Part shown: positions 1 through 11,400 of the stretch, piece by piece
How the letters are laid out: every line of letters begins with the position of its first letter
Position numbering within the stretch: position 1 is the first letter of the stretch
Source: Planococcus citri
Taxonomy: Eukaryota > Arthropoda > Insecta > Hemiptera > Pseudococcidae
DNA length: 64,000 bases
Assembly (NCBI RefSeq): GCF_950023065.1
Contig: NC_088677.1
Span: 40,440,555-40,504,554 of the forward strand
Direction of reading: 5' to 3'
Made by a program: the position numbers and the translations under genes
Notes under the pieces: generated by a model
Databases searched by the model: none
Seen by the model: the letters and a program-made list of their open reading frames with translations, nothing else
What the model was told of the DNA's origin: nothing

Positions 1-791
1 AATGTTCAAAAGCCTTGTCAAACGTTTGTGTGTTGTTCCCGCGTGGCAACGAATTCCTCCCGTGGTACTGCCGTGGGAGAGAATACTATTTCGACGCGCT
101 AAAGATACTTTGCAACTTCAATCGCCTTGAGGCACGGGTTAAAATTATTTTTGAGACTTGAAACTTTCAGGATACCTATTGTTATTTCATCAAAAAGAAC
201 ATTTTTAGGGGCTCCCGCAGGCCAGGCGATTTTCAAGATTTCTTCCCTCAGATAACAGCCTTAATCGTTGTACGATTTTTGATTTTCTTCCACCAATTTT
301 CCTAAGAAAGGAATATGATCTTTCATAGCCGATTGCAAGAATGCTAAGCATTTTTGGAAAAACGCAGTCACACCATCATGACGGCCTAAAATAGACAAAA
401 TCCAACAACATGAGAAAAAATAAATTCGAAAAAAAGTGTCTACGGCTATTTTCAAGATCAGATCCTCTTATTATCTACTTATATGCTCGTTTATTTGTCA
501 CATTTTTGCTGCAGTTCGTGTTTCCTTATTGATCGTCGTGTCGCGGAAATGACCCGCACCTTTTTACGTTTCATTTTCTTTATCGGCAATGCCAAATGAG
601 GTGAAATTAATCATGACGTAACATTATACATAAATGTATGCTACATATAAAATAATCCAGCGAGGATTGTGACGTTTCATATCATTGTAGGTATACTTAT
701 GCAGTCGTATGGTACCTAAACCTATATACATATCTGCTTCAATTTTCTACTGCGAAGTGTTAGGCGAACTAAAACATGGAAATTTTCTCAC
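1..791. other. Intron or flank downstream of protease exon 4; no gene seen
   Basis: On the minus strand this stretch follows the splice donor of the fourth protease exon, so it should be intron. I looked for the expected next exon, which would encode the catalytic-serine motif GDSGGP, and found nothing resembling it in any frame. Short open frames here show no recognisable domain. The remaining exon is therefore probably beyond the left edge, or absent. Confidence 0.5.
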
Positions 792-943
792 CCAACATGT
801 ATCTTTTCCTCCTTTTTCGTATCCAGCACACATTTGTGACTTTCGTAAATACAGTGTTTTATTTTGAGAGTTATACCATCGTTGACACTCATCATTTTGA
901 AGAATAGGAAGTTGAACTTTATGTAGAATTACAGGCATTTTAC
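792..943 (-). CDS. Trypsin-like serine protease, exon 4 (specificity pocket)
   Basis: This exon restarts in phase 1 and encodes KMPVILHKVQLPIL, then the conserved MCAGYEKGGKDTC segment. The Asp in KDTC is at the place of chymotrypsin residue 189, which predicts trypsin-like cleavage after Arg or Lys. The exon ends after a Trp codon at a donor GTGAGA in phase 0, exactly where the next exon should begin with GDSGGP. That exon, with the catalytic Ser, is not in the window. Visible coding length is 700 nt over four exons. Confidence 0.8.
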
Positions 944-1012
944 CTAGGTACGAAAAAAACAACATAAATAGGTACCTATAATTACCCATCTGATTCTTTG
1001 TAAAATAATCAC
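944..1012 (-). other. Short 69-nt intron of the protease, open in frame
   Basis: A donor (AAAG before GTGATT) and an acceptor (TTCGTACCTAG) bracket 69 nt. Removing them joins GWGATNEDFSKG to KMPVILHKVQLPIL, which matches the S1 family well. The intron is a multiple of three and has no stop codon, so retention would insert 23 hydrophobic-rich residues without shifting the frame. Splicing is inferred from family comparison. Confidence 0.7.
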
Positions 1013-1279
1013 CTTTACTGAAATCTTCATTCGTGGCTCCCCAACCCGCTGCAATGCCATTTGTGCGAGAAAAATTCAAAAATTCAGATTTTCCATCCAC
1101 TGGAAAACAGGCAGGATCTGCGTTTAACCAAGAAATATCTCGGTCCATTTCTAATAATGCGATGTCATTTTCCAGTTTATTACAAGCGTATCCAAAATGA
1201 ATCTTAATTTTTGATATTAATATATTTTGTACGCCATTTTCTCTAGATCCATTTCGGTTTATTACAACACTATATTTTT
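1013..1279 (-). CDS. Trypsin-like serine protease, exon 3 (catalytic Asp)
   Basis: The exon follows a good acceptor (pyrimidine-rich tract ending CCAAAG) and begins with two bases completing a codon. It contains the catalytic Asp in NDIALLE, then a Cys in DPACFPVDG that in S1 proteases pairs with the Cys before the activation site, and the conserved GWGAT motif. About 38 residues separate the catalytic His of exon 2 from this Asp if the exons are joined directly; the usual spacing is nearer 45, which again suggests that several residues are missing between exons 2 and 3. It ends at a donor GTGATT after AGTAAAG (phase 1). Confidence 0.8.
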
Positions 1280-1504
1280 CTTTGGAATAGAAAGAAGAAG
1301 TATCGCTTTAAAAAATATAAGGAATTATTTTATTTCTTAATGCATATACTTACCTAATTAAGTTATGTAGGTAAGTATTTATACTTGTATATTATCAATA
1401 TTTCTTATTATAGGTAGGTTTTTTTTTTGTTAAGCAGCAATAAAAACACATTTAAGATGAGCATATTCATGTTACAAAAATCAATACTATTTTTAGCATT
1501 ATTA

Positions 1505-3996
1505 GTCCAGTCATTAAAGAAATTTTTACAGGAAAAATGAATATCAAACAGATCTTTCGCAGATATTGTTCACAGTGGTCCCCTCAACAACATACTAAAA
1601 GTCCCCGCCCGTACGGGGTCCGGAACCCCCTTAAAGGGGGGTGGGACCTCCCCCAATTTCAGTTTTTCACCATTTTCTCCCCCGCATTGCATTTTAGCGA
1701 AAAATATGTAATACATAAAAGAATCTACGTCAAATTTCCGATCTAATGACGTATCAACTTTCCTTGTAGGTTCAAGGGGGATGGAACCACAACCATTTAA
1801 AAAAGGGGGGTTTCCTGAAAAATACATAATGGATATAGGCGCCTATGGGGGGTGAAATGGTCCCCGAAAGCGTTCGAGTTGATATTAGCATGGAAGGTGG
1901 ATACCATTGAGAAACTTCCGCGTGAAAAATTTCAGATCCACACCCCCTCCCGTTTTTGGGGGACCCCCCTTTTTTGACACTTCAATAACACTTTTCTCAG
2001 CCCCATTTTAACCGATTTTGAAAATTTTTCAGTATGTTATGCATATCCTTATTAGGTATCCCCACAAAAATTTTCAACCCCTTCCCCTCATATTTGCCCC
2101 TCAAAATGGCGTTTTTTAAATTTTTTTTATGCCTATTAAGAATCAAGATTGCAAGGTACAATTTTAGAAACACGTTTTTTGGATGTATTTTTGACCCCCA
2201 AACATCATGTACTTTTTTCGAAATTTTTGCTTTGGTGCGCCGCGCTGAAAAGTTAAAAAAATGTGTCTTAACTGGTTGGGAGGGGGGGGGGTGAAATGAG
2301 AATTTTGGGAAACATGAATATCAATGAGTAGGGTGTCGTTTTCTTATGATTCGATACCGCTGATCACGAATATGACGTCAGATTTTGTTTAACACTCACA
2401 CAGCCCCTCCGGAACCCTCAACCCCTACCTCAATTTTTGATATTTTAAAAATAAACTTACTTTGATGATTTTGGTGTCGTATTCTTACGATTCGATACTG
2501 CTGAGTACGAATGTGACGTCAGATTTTGTTTAACACCCACACAGCCCCTCCGAAGCACTCAGCCCCCTCCTGAATTTCCACTATTTTTGAAGTTAAGCTA
2601 CTTTAACAACATATGGAATATGACGTACTGTCTAAAAAAAACTTGATGGAATTGGTTGTAGTTTATAAATAAATGGGTAATTCTCAAGAAAAGGTCAGTT
2701 TTGATATGCATAATTTTGAAAAACAAAAATCATTTTTTTTCAAGTGGGAATCATGACACATTATAATATTTATTCTCAAAAACATGGCGTGTGACAGGCA
2801 AGTCAAAGGACATTTCGATACTGTAATACACAGACGTGCTATGTCCTTTTCATAACAGTGGGACACTTACTTATGCAAATGATTCCCACTTGAAAAAAAT
2901 GATTTTTGTTTTTCAAAATTATGCATATCAAAACTGACCTTTTCTTGAGAATTACCCATTTATTTATAAACTACAACCAATTCCATCAAGTTTTTTTTAG
3001 ACAGTACGTCATATTCCATATGTTGTTAAAGTAGCTTAACTTCAAAAATAGTGGAAATTCAGGAGGGGGCTGAGGGCTTCGGAGGAGTTGTGTGAGTGTT
3101 AAAAAAAATCTGACGTCATATTCGTGATCAGCGGTATCGAATCATAAGAAAACGACACCCTACTCATTGATATTCATGTTTCCCAAAATTCTCATTTCAC
3201 CCCCCCCCCTCCCAACCAGTTAAGACACATTTTTTTAACTTTTCAGCGCGGCGCACCAAAGCAAAAATTTCGAAAAAAGTACATGATGTTTGGGGGTCAA
3301 AAATACATCCAAAAAACGTGTTTCTAAAATTGTACCTTGCAATCTTGATTCTTAATAGGCATAAAAAAAATTTAAAAAACGCCATTTTGAGGGGCAAATA
3401 TGAGGGGAAGGGGTTGAAAATTTTTGTGGGGATACCTAATAAGGATATGCATAACATACTGAAAAATTTTCAAAATCGGTTAAAATGGGGCTGAGAAAAG
3501 TGTTATTGAAGTGTCAAAAAAGGGGGGTCCCCCAAAAACGGGAGGGGGTGTGGATCTGAAATTTTTCACGCGGAAGTTTCTCAATGGTATCCACCTTCCA
3601 TGCTAATATCAACTCGAACGCTTTCGGGGACCATTTCACCCCCCATAGGCGCCTATATCCATTATGTATTTTTCAGGAAACCCCCCTTTTTTAAATGGTT
3701 GTGGTTCCATCCCCCTTGAACCTACAAGGAAAGTTGATACGTCATTAGATCGGAAATTTGACGTAGATTCTTTTATGTATTACATATTTTTCGCTAAAAT
3801 GCAATGCGGGGGAGAAAATGGTGAAAAACTGAAATTGGGGGAGGTCCCACCCCCCTTTAAGGGGGTTCCGGACCCCGTACGGGCGGGGACTTTTAGTATG
3901 TTGTTGAGGGGACCACTGTGAACAATATCTGCGAAAGATCTGTTTGATATTCATTTTTCCCGTAGATAGGACAAAATTGTTCTTTAATGACTGGAC
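1505..3996. mobile_element. 2.5-kb foldback (palindromic) element with TA flanks
   Basis: The element begins GTCCAGTCATTAAAGAA and ends with its reverse complement; TA lies on both sides (1503-1504 and 3997-3998), as for Tc1/mariner-type insertion. The left arm runs about 1505-2755 and the right arm about 2880-3996, and by eye they are nearly identical: reading frames of 69, 85 and 86 codons are the same in both. The left arm has one extra copy of a unit of about 140 nt. The central loop, about 125 nt, itself holds a small hairpin (AAAGGACAT with ATGTCCTTT). No transposase is visible. It sits in intron 2 of the serine protease. Confidence 0.85.
2332..2606. repeat. Two-copy tandem repeat in the left foldback arm
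   Basis: Two diverged copies of a unit of about 141 nt start with GGTGTCGT at 2332 and 2473; both include GACGTCAGATTTTGTTTAACAC and CACACAGCCCCTCC-like segments. The right arm (about 3050-3175) has only one copy, which explains most of the difference in arm length. Confidence 0.75.
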
Positions 3997-4034
3997 TATA
4001 TTATGTATTCATAAAACAGAATTGAATTTTTTAC

Positions 4035-4212
4035 CTGCAAAAGCAATGTGCAGCTGTGATGACCCATTTTTTATTCACAATCACTCCACCGCAAATATGA
4101 CTCCCTCTGTGTTTGATTGAAACAATCCATGGAAATTCATTAGGAGCAGCTTTTGATCCTCCGACAATTCTACTATATTTTTCAAAATATTTCCCGCACG
4201 ATGAATCGGAAA
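4035..4212 (-). CDS. Trypsin-like serine protease, exon 2 (activation site, catalytic His)
   Basis: After the acceptor TTCCTTAG the exon encodes residues 35-93. It holds Cys40, which in this family tethers the pro-peptide to the catalytic domain; the activation site with cleavage after Arg49 before IVGG; and the catalytic His90 in TAAHC. Cys75 and Cys91 are the conserved pair around that His. The exon ends with bases AG before the donor GTAAAA (phase 2). The following intron, 1280-4034, is mostly a 2.5-kb foldback element. The next recognised exon needs a phase-1 join, so the frame does not connect directly; a small extra exon of length 2 modulo 3 is predicted, or the gene is damaged. Confidence 0.85.
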
Positions 4213-5049
4213 CTAAGGAATAAATGGGTAGGTAAATGATTAATGTTTCTGATGAACAGACGAAAAAGTAAACACTAATTTACTATAATTATTAATGAAA
4301 TTTAAAAAAAAAAGAAAAATCAACATCCGAAAATGAGATCATGTTTGAAATGTGGTCCTTCGACGGTTCTTCTTTTATGACCAGAAGGAGAGAAAAGAAG
4401 TCGTTTCAACTTACGAGTGTTCACACTGTTCACTTATAACTCGCACCAACTCATGCCTTAATTAAGCAGGTACCTACCTGACTTTCTATATTTCATTGTT
4501 TGAATTTACGCAAATGTACATATTTTGTATAAATAATTATCCTCATTCCTCACTGAAGACTGTTGAATTTTTAAATCGATTCTTTCATAAATTGAGCAAA
4601 ATAAATGAATATATATGTAGTAGGTATAATTTCACGTTCAGATTCGAAAATGAATGACTTGTTGCAGAGTTGTAAATTTATTACGTTACTTATAATACCC
4701 CTTATCATAGGGAGACTTTTATCAAACAATATTAAACTTGAAGCAGATTTCTGGACTTGAACTGATTTTCTTTTCAATTCATATTTATTGCCATTGAATG
4801 CAAATTTTTTCCTCGCAAAGTTTCTATTCTGGATAAAAATTATCAAGGGAGTTGCTAACTTATTACCTACCTACTCATCAAGTTACAAAAAATACAGAAC
4901 ACATATTTGAGATGCAGACTGTTTGAGAGGATACCTACATAAATACCTAACATACAAATCTTCTGAACAACACGTTATCATACACAGACACTGAATGAAA
5001 CAAAACACGAATTATTTCATGCGGTAGGTAGCTAGATGTAGGTACTTAC

Positions 5050-5152
5050 AATTTGAATACAGTTCCGAATCATTAGCAATTGACGAAATTTCGCGGAAAA
5101 AAGCTAGAATTATAAACACACTTTGATAAGAAGACTTGACCACAGTACGCAT
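5050..5152 (-). CDS. Trypsin-like serine protease, exon 1 (signal peptide)
   Basis: This exon starts the gene at ATG 5152, in the context TTTTCACC before ATG, and encodes 34 residues plus one base. The product is secreted: a short basic start (MRTVVK) is followed by a hydrophobic core around residues 11-19 (SVFIILAFF) and a likely signal-peptidase region near residues 24-28. The donor GTAAG begins at 5049. Joined to exon 2 the frame continues exactly (one base plus two), giving a pro-region of only about 20 residues after the signal. No CLIP domain is present, so this is a simple secreted zymogen of the chymotrypsin/trypsin family (S1), as found in insect digestion, haemolymph or salivary fluid. 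Which of these applies cannot be told from the sequence. Confidence 0.75.
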
Positions 5153-5212
5153 GGTGAAAATACACACGGTGACGATTCCACGTTTTACGACATTTACCTA
5201 CTTCAATTTCTG

Positions 5213-5222
5213 TATTTTTATA
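5213..5222 (-). promoter_or_regulatory. Candidate TATA box of the serine protease gene
   Basis: On the minus strand the sequence TATAAAAATA lies about 60 nt upstream of the protease start codon at 5152. That spacing would put the transcription start roughly 30 nt before the ATG, giving a short 5' leader. The match and position are seen directly; promoter function is inferred. In AT-rich DNA such matches also arise by chance. Confidence 0.35.
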
Positions 5223-7831
5223 ACCTAGATTAACAATTGAACCTTCATCATGACCTGAAAAAAATGACGATCACTTCTAATTGAACTAAAAAAAACGTTA
5301 TCATTGGGTCAAGGATTTGTCTAGGCTATGAATATTACATTTATAAAATTACAATCTATTAAGTAGGTATTTATTATTGTTTTTTTGAACGAGATTATTT
5401 AATCCTATTTTGGTAGTTCAAGAATAATTTTCGAGCAATAAATTGGTTCAATAAATTTTACGTTTCTAAACAACCGGTGATATAAAAAATTTTAGTTCGA
5501 AATAAAATTACCTATTTTTTTCTTTTGATTTCAAACAAGTAGATGTCAAGACTGTTCGTCAGAAAAGTTTTAAAAAGGAAACAAATAATGAAAAAACTTC
5601 TTTTTTTAAACAATTGTACAACATTCAACAATAAATTTTTTACAAATTTTTTCTTAATACGTATAAATATAACAGTAAACAACACGTAAACGTATTAAAA
5701 TTTGTACAGAAATCTATAGAAGACACACTTTATTTACTTATAAGTTAATTAATATAAATATCTAACTCCACATCGACGGATTTCATAATTAAAATGGTGT
5801 GAAATATGAAGGAACTTCATCGAAACGCAGTTCCTCAATAAATTCGAATGCTTAATCAATTTTTAAAAATAGGTATTACAAAAAAAAACTCAGTTTGTAG
5901 GTATACCACGTATTTTAAAACCTAATTTTATAATTTTTGCGTCAAAAATTCAATTTAATTGCACGAAGTACAGTGATCACAAAACCATAAACATTTAGAC
6001 AGGTTTAAAATAGTGTTTAACATTTTTTATATTTATTCAACACACGTTTATTTTTTTTAACAGAAATAATTTTTATTAAATAAAAATGATCACAAAAAAA
6101 TATATACCTATTCCACTTTTTATTTTTGGTATGTAGGTATTAATATTCGCAGTTACCTTACATGTAAAGTTAGGTTAAATCAATGCGTTTGTAAAACAAA
6201 TTGAATATTTCAAATCGACAGCATAATAGACTAGTTAGTCCGAACGGATACAATAAATTTAACCTAACTTTAACATATACGTAGTACGTACCTATGGACT
6301 ACCTATACATATAAAAATTCGACATTTAAATTTGGTAGCCATGAAATAGAAAAATCTAAATTCAAATTCCTAAATAAAACGAAGTGTATAATACAAAATG
6401 ATAATTATACTCGTTTTTCCCCTATTCCAATTTATGAAGTGATCCAACTTAGGAAAATGTAAAGAGTAAACTTTCCAGTACTTTCCGTGCATCATTTTAA
6501 ATAAACATATGTTTATGAGGACGTTAAGAGATACTACAAAAGTAATTATTAATTTCAGAAAATACTCGATGCTCCAATGTTTTTGAATTTTTTCATTTGA
6601 TCACACTTTTTATTTTATGTAAATAGGAGTTATGTGGTTGTCAACGTTAATCAACTTTGATAAAATTTTAAATAACTAGGTAGGTAACGATTTTTTTTTT
6701 CAAATAATTTAATTTCATCCACTCGGTGTTCGTATACATCTGAAATAAAACATCCTGTAACATATTTTTGAGTATACAAAATACATGTATACCTATTTTT
6801 ACTGATTGGATTTTCAAGTGAACGATTGGCCCTAGGATATTGCTTTATTATACACTACGTCTGTACGGTCTGTACATTAAAAATTGGTTAATTCGATCAC
6901 AAATTTTTGTAAGACATAAAATTCATTTTTTTAAAACAATGCTAATCTATAATATAAGAACAATAGTATATTGAATAGAAAATTGTATGTTTTGGAGTAC
7001 TCCGGTTGATGATAAAATTGACTTAGGTAATAAAAAATTGGGATGTTTGACTAGTTTTGTCTTTTACGTATTTATACTAGAATGTATTCACCATTTCAGT
7101 TAGAGATCTTTCTAAATCGTTGAAAAAAAAATCAATTTCATAAAAAATCAAAAGTTCAACACGAGCGTTTTCATTTCACAAACGAAAAAATACACGTTAC
7201 GGGCATTCGGTCATAATTCTTGCTGGCCCGTCTATAGTATCTAGTAATCCAGCAACTAAACCTACACGAAAGTAGATACATTTGTTGATTCTAAGATTCG
7301 AAGGAGCGAACTTATTTAATCACGTAATGTACGTATCTCTTTCAGCCTAACACATAAACAAAATAAGCCATGTTCACATTTTATTCAAGTTCAAAATTGA
7401 AAGGGCTGTAAGACAGGAAACTTCTCGGCTTTTATACAAAACAGACAATGTTCATTATTTTGCTCAATGTTGAAATTTTCATGCTTTACAAAGCCACTGC
7501 TACTTTCAAACAGGAATAAAATGAAGTTACATTCGTTTGCCTGCAATATTGTTTCGAAAAAATAACCTTCAATGCGGAATAAAGTTTACTCCTTCAGATC
7601 TTCAAGTTGACAAATCTATTAACACTCGAGTAGTTTGGTTTGCTGCATTGCCAAATGCGCAAGATATGACATAGGAATTAAAATAGGAACGTTTCAAAGG
7701 GTCAAATCAAACGATCCGCAAAATGATACGAGAAAATAAACACTAAATAAAAATTACACACTTTGGTTTAAAATTATGTAAAAGTATACATGTAAAATTA
7801 TTTTACGCATAGCGTCAAGACGGAACAAATT
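5223..7831. other. Intergenic region and likely 3' UTR of the Ig gene
   Basis: AT-rich DNA between the protease promoter and the stop codon of the Ig-domain gene, both on the minus strand. No coding exon is recognised. The part just below 7832 should be the 3' UTR of the Ig gene; the nearest minus-strand AATAAA after the stop is at 7385-7380, about 450 nt downstream, a possible poly(A) signal. Confidence 0.4.
7380..7385 (-). terminator. Candidate poly(A) signal AATAAA of the Ig gene
   Basis: This is the first AATAAA on the minus strand after the stop codon of the Ig-domain gene at 7832. The hexamer is seen directly; its use is inferred and such hexamers are common in AT-rich DNA. Confidence 0.25.
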
Positions 7832-8119
7832 TTATCGAAATATTTCCAAAGTGAAAATATAAATTAAAATAAAATTACAATTTATGGCTAAAAAAAGCGC
7901 GGTAAACTTTGAATTACTTCGTTGTCCGGATGTTCCGCTATGCGTTGCTTTCACTAAATTGTCCTCTGATAATGGCGTAATCACGGTAACATTCAGCATA
8001 ATCGTTGCTCCTGCCAATCCTCTTTCCGAAGCAACCACAAACATGTATTCGCCGTTATTCTCAACTTGCACCGAATTTATAGTCAATTCGGCTTTCTGGC
8101 AATGTTTCGTATTACTTTC
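7832..8119 (-). CDS. Ig-superfamily surface protein, last exon (Ig5 second half, C-terminal anchor)
   Basis: After the acceptor TTTTTTTTCGCAG the exon opens in phase 0, matching the phase-0 end of the previous exon, and encodes 95 residues to a TAA stop at 7832-7834. It completes the fifth Ig domain (AELTINSVQVENNGEYMF, then LNVTVITP), passes through a Ser/Thr/Gly-rich stem (THSGTSGQRSNSK) and ends in about 23 hydrophobic residues with almost nothing after them. That is the form of a GPI-anchor signal; a terminal transmembrane segment is the alternative. The F-strand cysteine usual for Ig domains (YxC) is replaced by Phe (YMF). The upstream in-frame Met with a hydrophobic run (near 8161) is intronic. 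Confidence 0.85.
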   Translation of the reverse strand, partial: ESNTKHCQKAELTINSVQVENNGEYMFVVASERGLAGATIMLNVTVITPLSEDNLVKATHSGTSGQRSNSKFTALFLAINCNFILIYIFTLEIFR

Positions 8120-8199
8120 CTGCGAAAAAAAAAACAAACACAAAATGTAAAATAGCTCCATCTATTCAGGAATTATGCAATATAAACATATAAAACTTA

Positions 8200-8439
8200 G
8201 GGCCGTATTCATAGACGTTACTTAGGGATCACTTGGCTACGTGGTGAATTTTAAAGCAACTTTTCCAGGCGTGATTGAGTTTTTGAAATTTTGTTTTTTA
8301 TTAAATTGAGAGATTGGACTCCCGAAGTATTGATTCATCATTTTAAAAATATGAAATTTTTATTCGTTCGTGAGAAAGATTGAATCAAAATTCACCACTT
8401 AGCCAAGTGATCCTTAAGTAACGTCTATGAATTTGGTCC
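8200..8439. mobile_element. 240-bp MITE, PIF/Harbinger-type
   Basis: Terminal inverted repeats begin GGGCCGTATTCATAGACG on the left and GGACCAAATTCATAGACG read from the right, and continue through GTTACTTA and GATCACTTGGCTA. Both ends are bordered by TTA (8197-8199 and 8440-8442), the 3-bp target duplication typical of PIF/Harbinger. No coding capacity. It lies in the last intron of the Ig gene. Confidence 0.8.
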
Positions 8440-11400
8440 TTAGTCTAAGAATGGGACAGTATCTAAATCCGATAATCCGCCAGATTCATATCTCGAGTCT
8501 ATATTCAACATTTCAATAGGTAGATCTAGGATTCTTTTAAAATAAAAATATGTGTCAAATTATTCTGATCAGAAAAACTTGCATAGGTAGATACGAATTC
8601 CACTGGTACATATGTATCATTAGGGATTAAGTATATATTTTTTTTTTTTGCACAAACTGAAACGAATCAATTTTTTCATAAATTACAATTGGAGGTCAGG
8701 TAATACTTAATACATACGAGTATTATTACGGTGCCTAAATGTACTGTTTAACATTTTCGCATAGGCTTGCTTAGGGATTAGGTATTGACTGAGTCATATG
8801 AAACACCCAAACCCAATAGATACAGTATAGGCAGTACGTAGAGGTACCTACTACGTAGGTACTATTCATCAACACTAATAACGTGATCTTGAAAGAAGTA
8901 ACGCAGTAACGAAGTCTTTAGACAGGTACCTACCTACCTTACCAACACAAATTCGTCGAGTAATGTTTTTCAAGAACAATAGTTTTAAATAAATTTAAAC
9001 GTCGCAACTTCAGATATGTTACGTCTAGTAACTTGTTAGACATTTTCGATGCAGTTTCCAGCGAGGATAACGATGCGGCCAAGTTTGTAAGAATTGCGCA
9101 TTCGTGCTTTTCCTTATGAAACAAAGCACAGGTTAAAACATGATTGGAATTTAAACTTTTACACCGAACTTTAGCATCGTAAATTTTCGCAAGTTATTCT
9201 ACCACCTAGCGGATAGTTCATAAGCGAAACCAACGAAGAAATAACTCAAGTTTTTTAAAATTACTTTCAGCTAGTACCTAGGTACCTAAAACATTCGGCA
9301 TTTTCCCCGTATAAAAATATTTAAAATATAAATGCTCCAATCAGGCAGTTAGGTAAGTAACGAGTACTGTCCATCGTTAATTTTGAAAATAATAAAATAT
9401 TATAATTTGGATTATTGGATTCAACATCTAATTGTGATGGATGAACAAAAACACGCGTTACTTAATAATAAAAGCCTAATTTAAAGGTTCTTTAAAAGAG
9501 CGCATTAAAATTTACGAACGTTGGTATGCACGAGTATCTCAAGTTAAATAATGATTACTAAGTAGCTATATAGTTTGCATCTTGAGATGCGCGAACAATG
9601 CATTTTTTTAAAATAACAAAGAAATGAGCCAAATTTAACGGAAAAAAGCTACTTGATGTTTCGCATAAAGCAAGATTCTTTGGCGAAAGGGGAAAAAATC
9701 GAAATGTAAAATACCATCATCGGCTTTCTTATTTACCACTTTACCAACATTTGCCAACAAAATTTTCGCTAACAGCTTCAATTTAGTTAGACATATTTCC
9801 AGTTTAAACCAAAGAAAGCTACCTCTTATATCCATACTTCGTAATGACTTTATAACATTTCTCGCACCGAATGTTCGAACATCATTCTTTTTAATGGCAT
9901 ACCATTAAGTTTAGGCGATTTAATTTCAAACGTATTTATTACGCAGCTTGGAAAAGAAACGTTATAAATTTTTACGCTTCTCTTAGCTCGGAAAAAATCG
10001 AGTATAACTTTTTCTTTTAGTTAAATCGTTTCAGATTTGAAAAATGAATATGCTGTAGCTCGATTTTTTTTTTTAGCTTCGAGGCTTCCTTCGCTAAAAT
10101 TTGTCGAGATAAGAATAATATGTACCTTTATACGATCTTCGTATTGTCTTTACCAGCTCTATTGCCACAAATTTTCATGTTTTTAAAATTCAATATCAAC
10201 TTGACATTCTTTATTCATTCGCTAAATGACTGCAGAAAAAACAATGTAAGTTAAATAAGTATTTTTTAACAAAAGGACATTACGCCGATTTTTTTAAAGA
10301 GAAATATTTTTTCACTTCACCCCTTCACCACAGCTAATTTATTTAGAAACGATGAAAAGAAAGATTAGAGAAACTCCACCACTGCACAAAACTCAAATTT
10401 TTGTTACGCAAAATTTGTCCAGATTTATACCTAATTTCGAGATTATTATCCAGCATACTTGGGTAGGTATGTATTTAGAAACTTACGAATTTAAAGGTGA
10501 ATGCGTTTTTAGTGCGAAAACAATCGATAAAAGTCAAGTAGATAATATTTTTTCAAATTTACTAATCAAGTTTAGATAAAAGAACATTAGGTAAGGTTAC
10601 CTACATCAAACTTCATTGGATGAACAAGAGGCAAATCCAATTTTCCAGCGAATTTCCCATATGCACAATTTCAGATTCGAAGTACATTTTCTGATTTTGG
10701 GTGGATTTTCAAACATGCTGATTAATTAAATCATTATTTTCATCAAACAAAAATGCTACCTAATTTTTAATCCAAAATGCGAAACTTGTTAAGTAGGTAA
10801 GTACCCGAGTAACGAAGTAGGTAATATCGAAAATGACGACACCAATCTACCATTGTTTAGACACCGATAGTTATTCTTAATATTCCCCGTGTGTAAAATC
10901 CCAGTTCAAGAGACGACAAAAGGAAAAAATCTATACCTAACAAAGCTTTGTTCTCAAAGAAAAGAAATCGCACTATTTAAACGCACCTCGGATAAATGGG
11001 AACCCTTTAGAGAAAAGACAAAAAAAAACTGTATGCTCAGCACATATCTAAGTACATACGAAGGTGGCGCTTTTACAGAGTTTTGCAAAAGTTAGCCTTT
11101 TCTGTATAGGTGAGTCTTACGTATCACGGTAAAACTTAAGGTAAAATTATTCTCGTCGTAATTCAAATAATGCATGGTACAGACACTTTTATTCTTGGAT
11201 AAATTTCATTACAAAGTGTGAATAATTTATGCATTTTTATGAGCAAGAATGAAAATACACACACACACACACACTGTACAGTGTAAGTATAGGTATACAC
11301 GCGCGAATAATGGATAAAGATCGAAAGCTCAATTTTAGCAGCTTTACTAGCGTTAACTTTTGAAATAAAGTGAAGTTTAACGAATTCATTATTTCAGCAA

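Noticed and set aside
1537..3954. Open frames of 69, 85 and 86 codons repeated in both orientations
   Set aside because: They are mirror copies within the foldback arms, overlap each other on both strands and show no domain. Their openness is shared because the arms are copies.
8120..8161. Met-started hydrophobic leader in frame with the last Ig exon
   Set aside because: The segment is the pyrimidine-rich end of the intron; the exon joins the preceding Ig5 exon exactly in frame at 8119.
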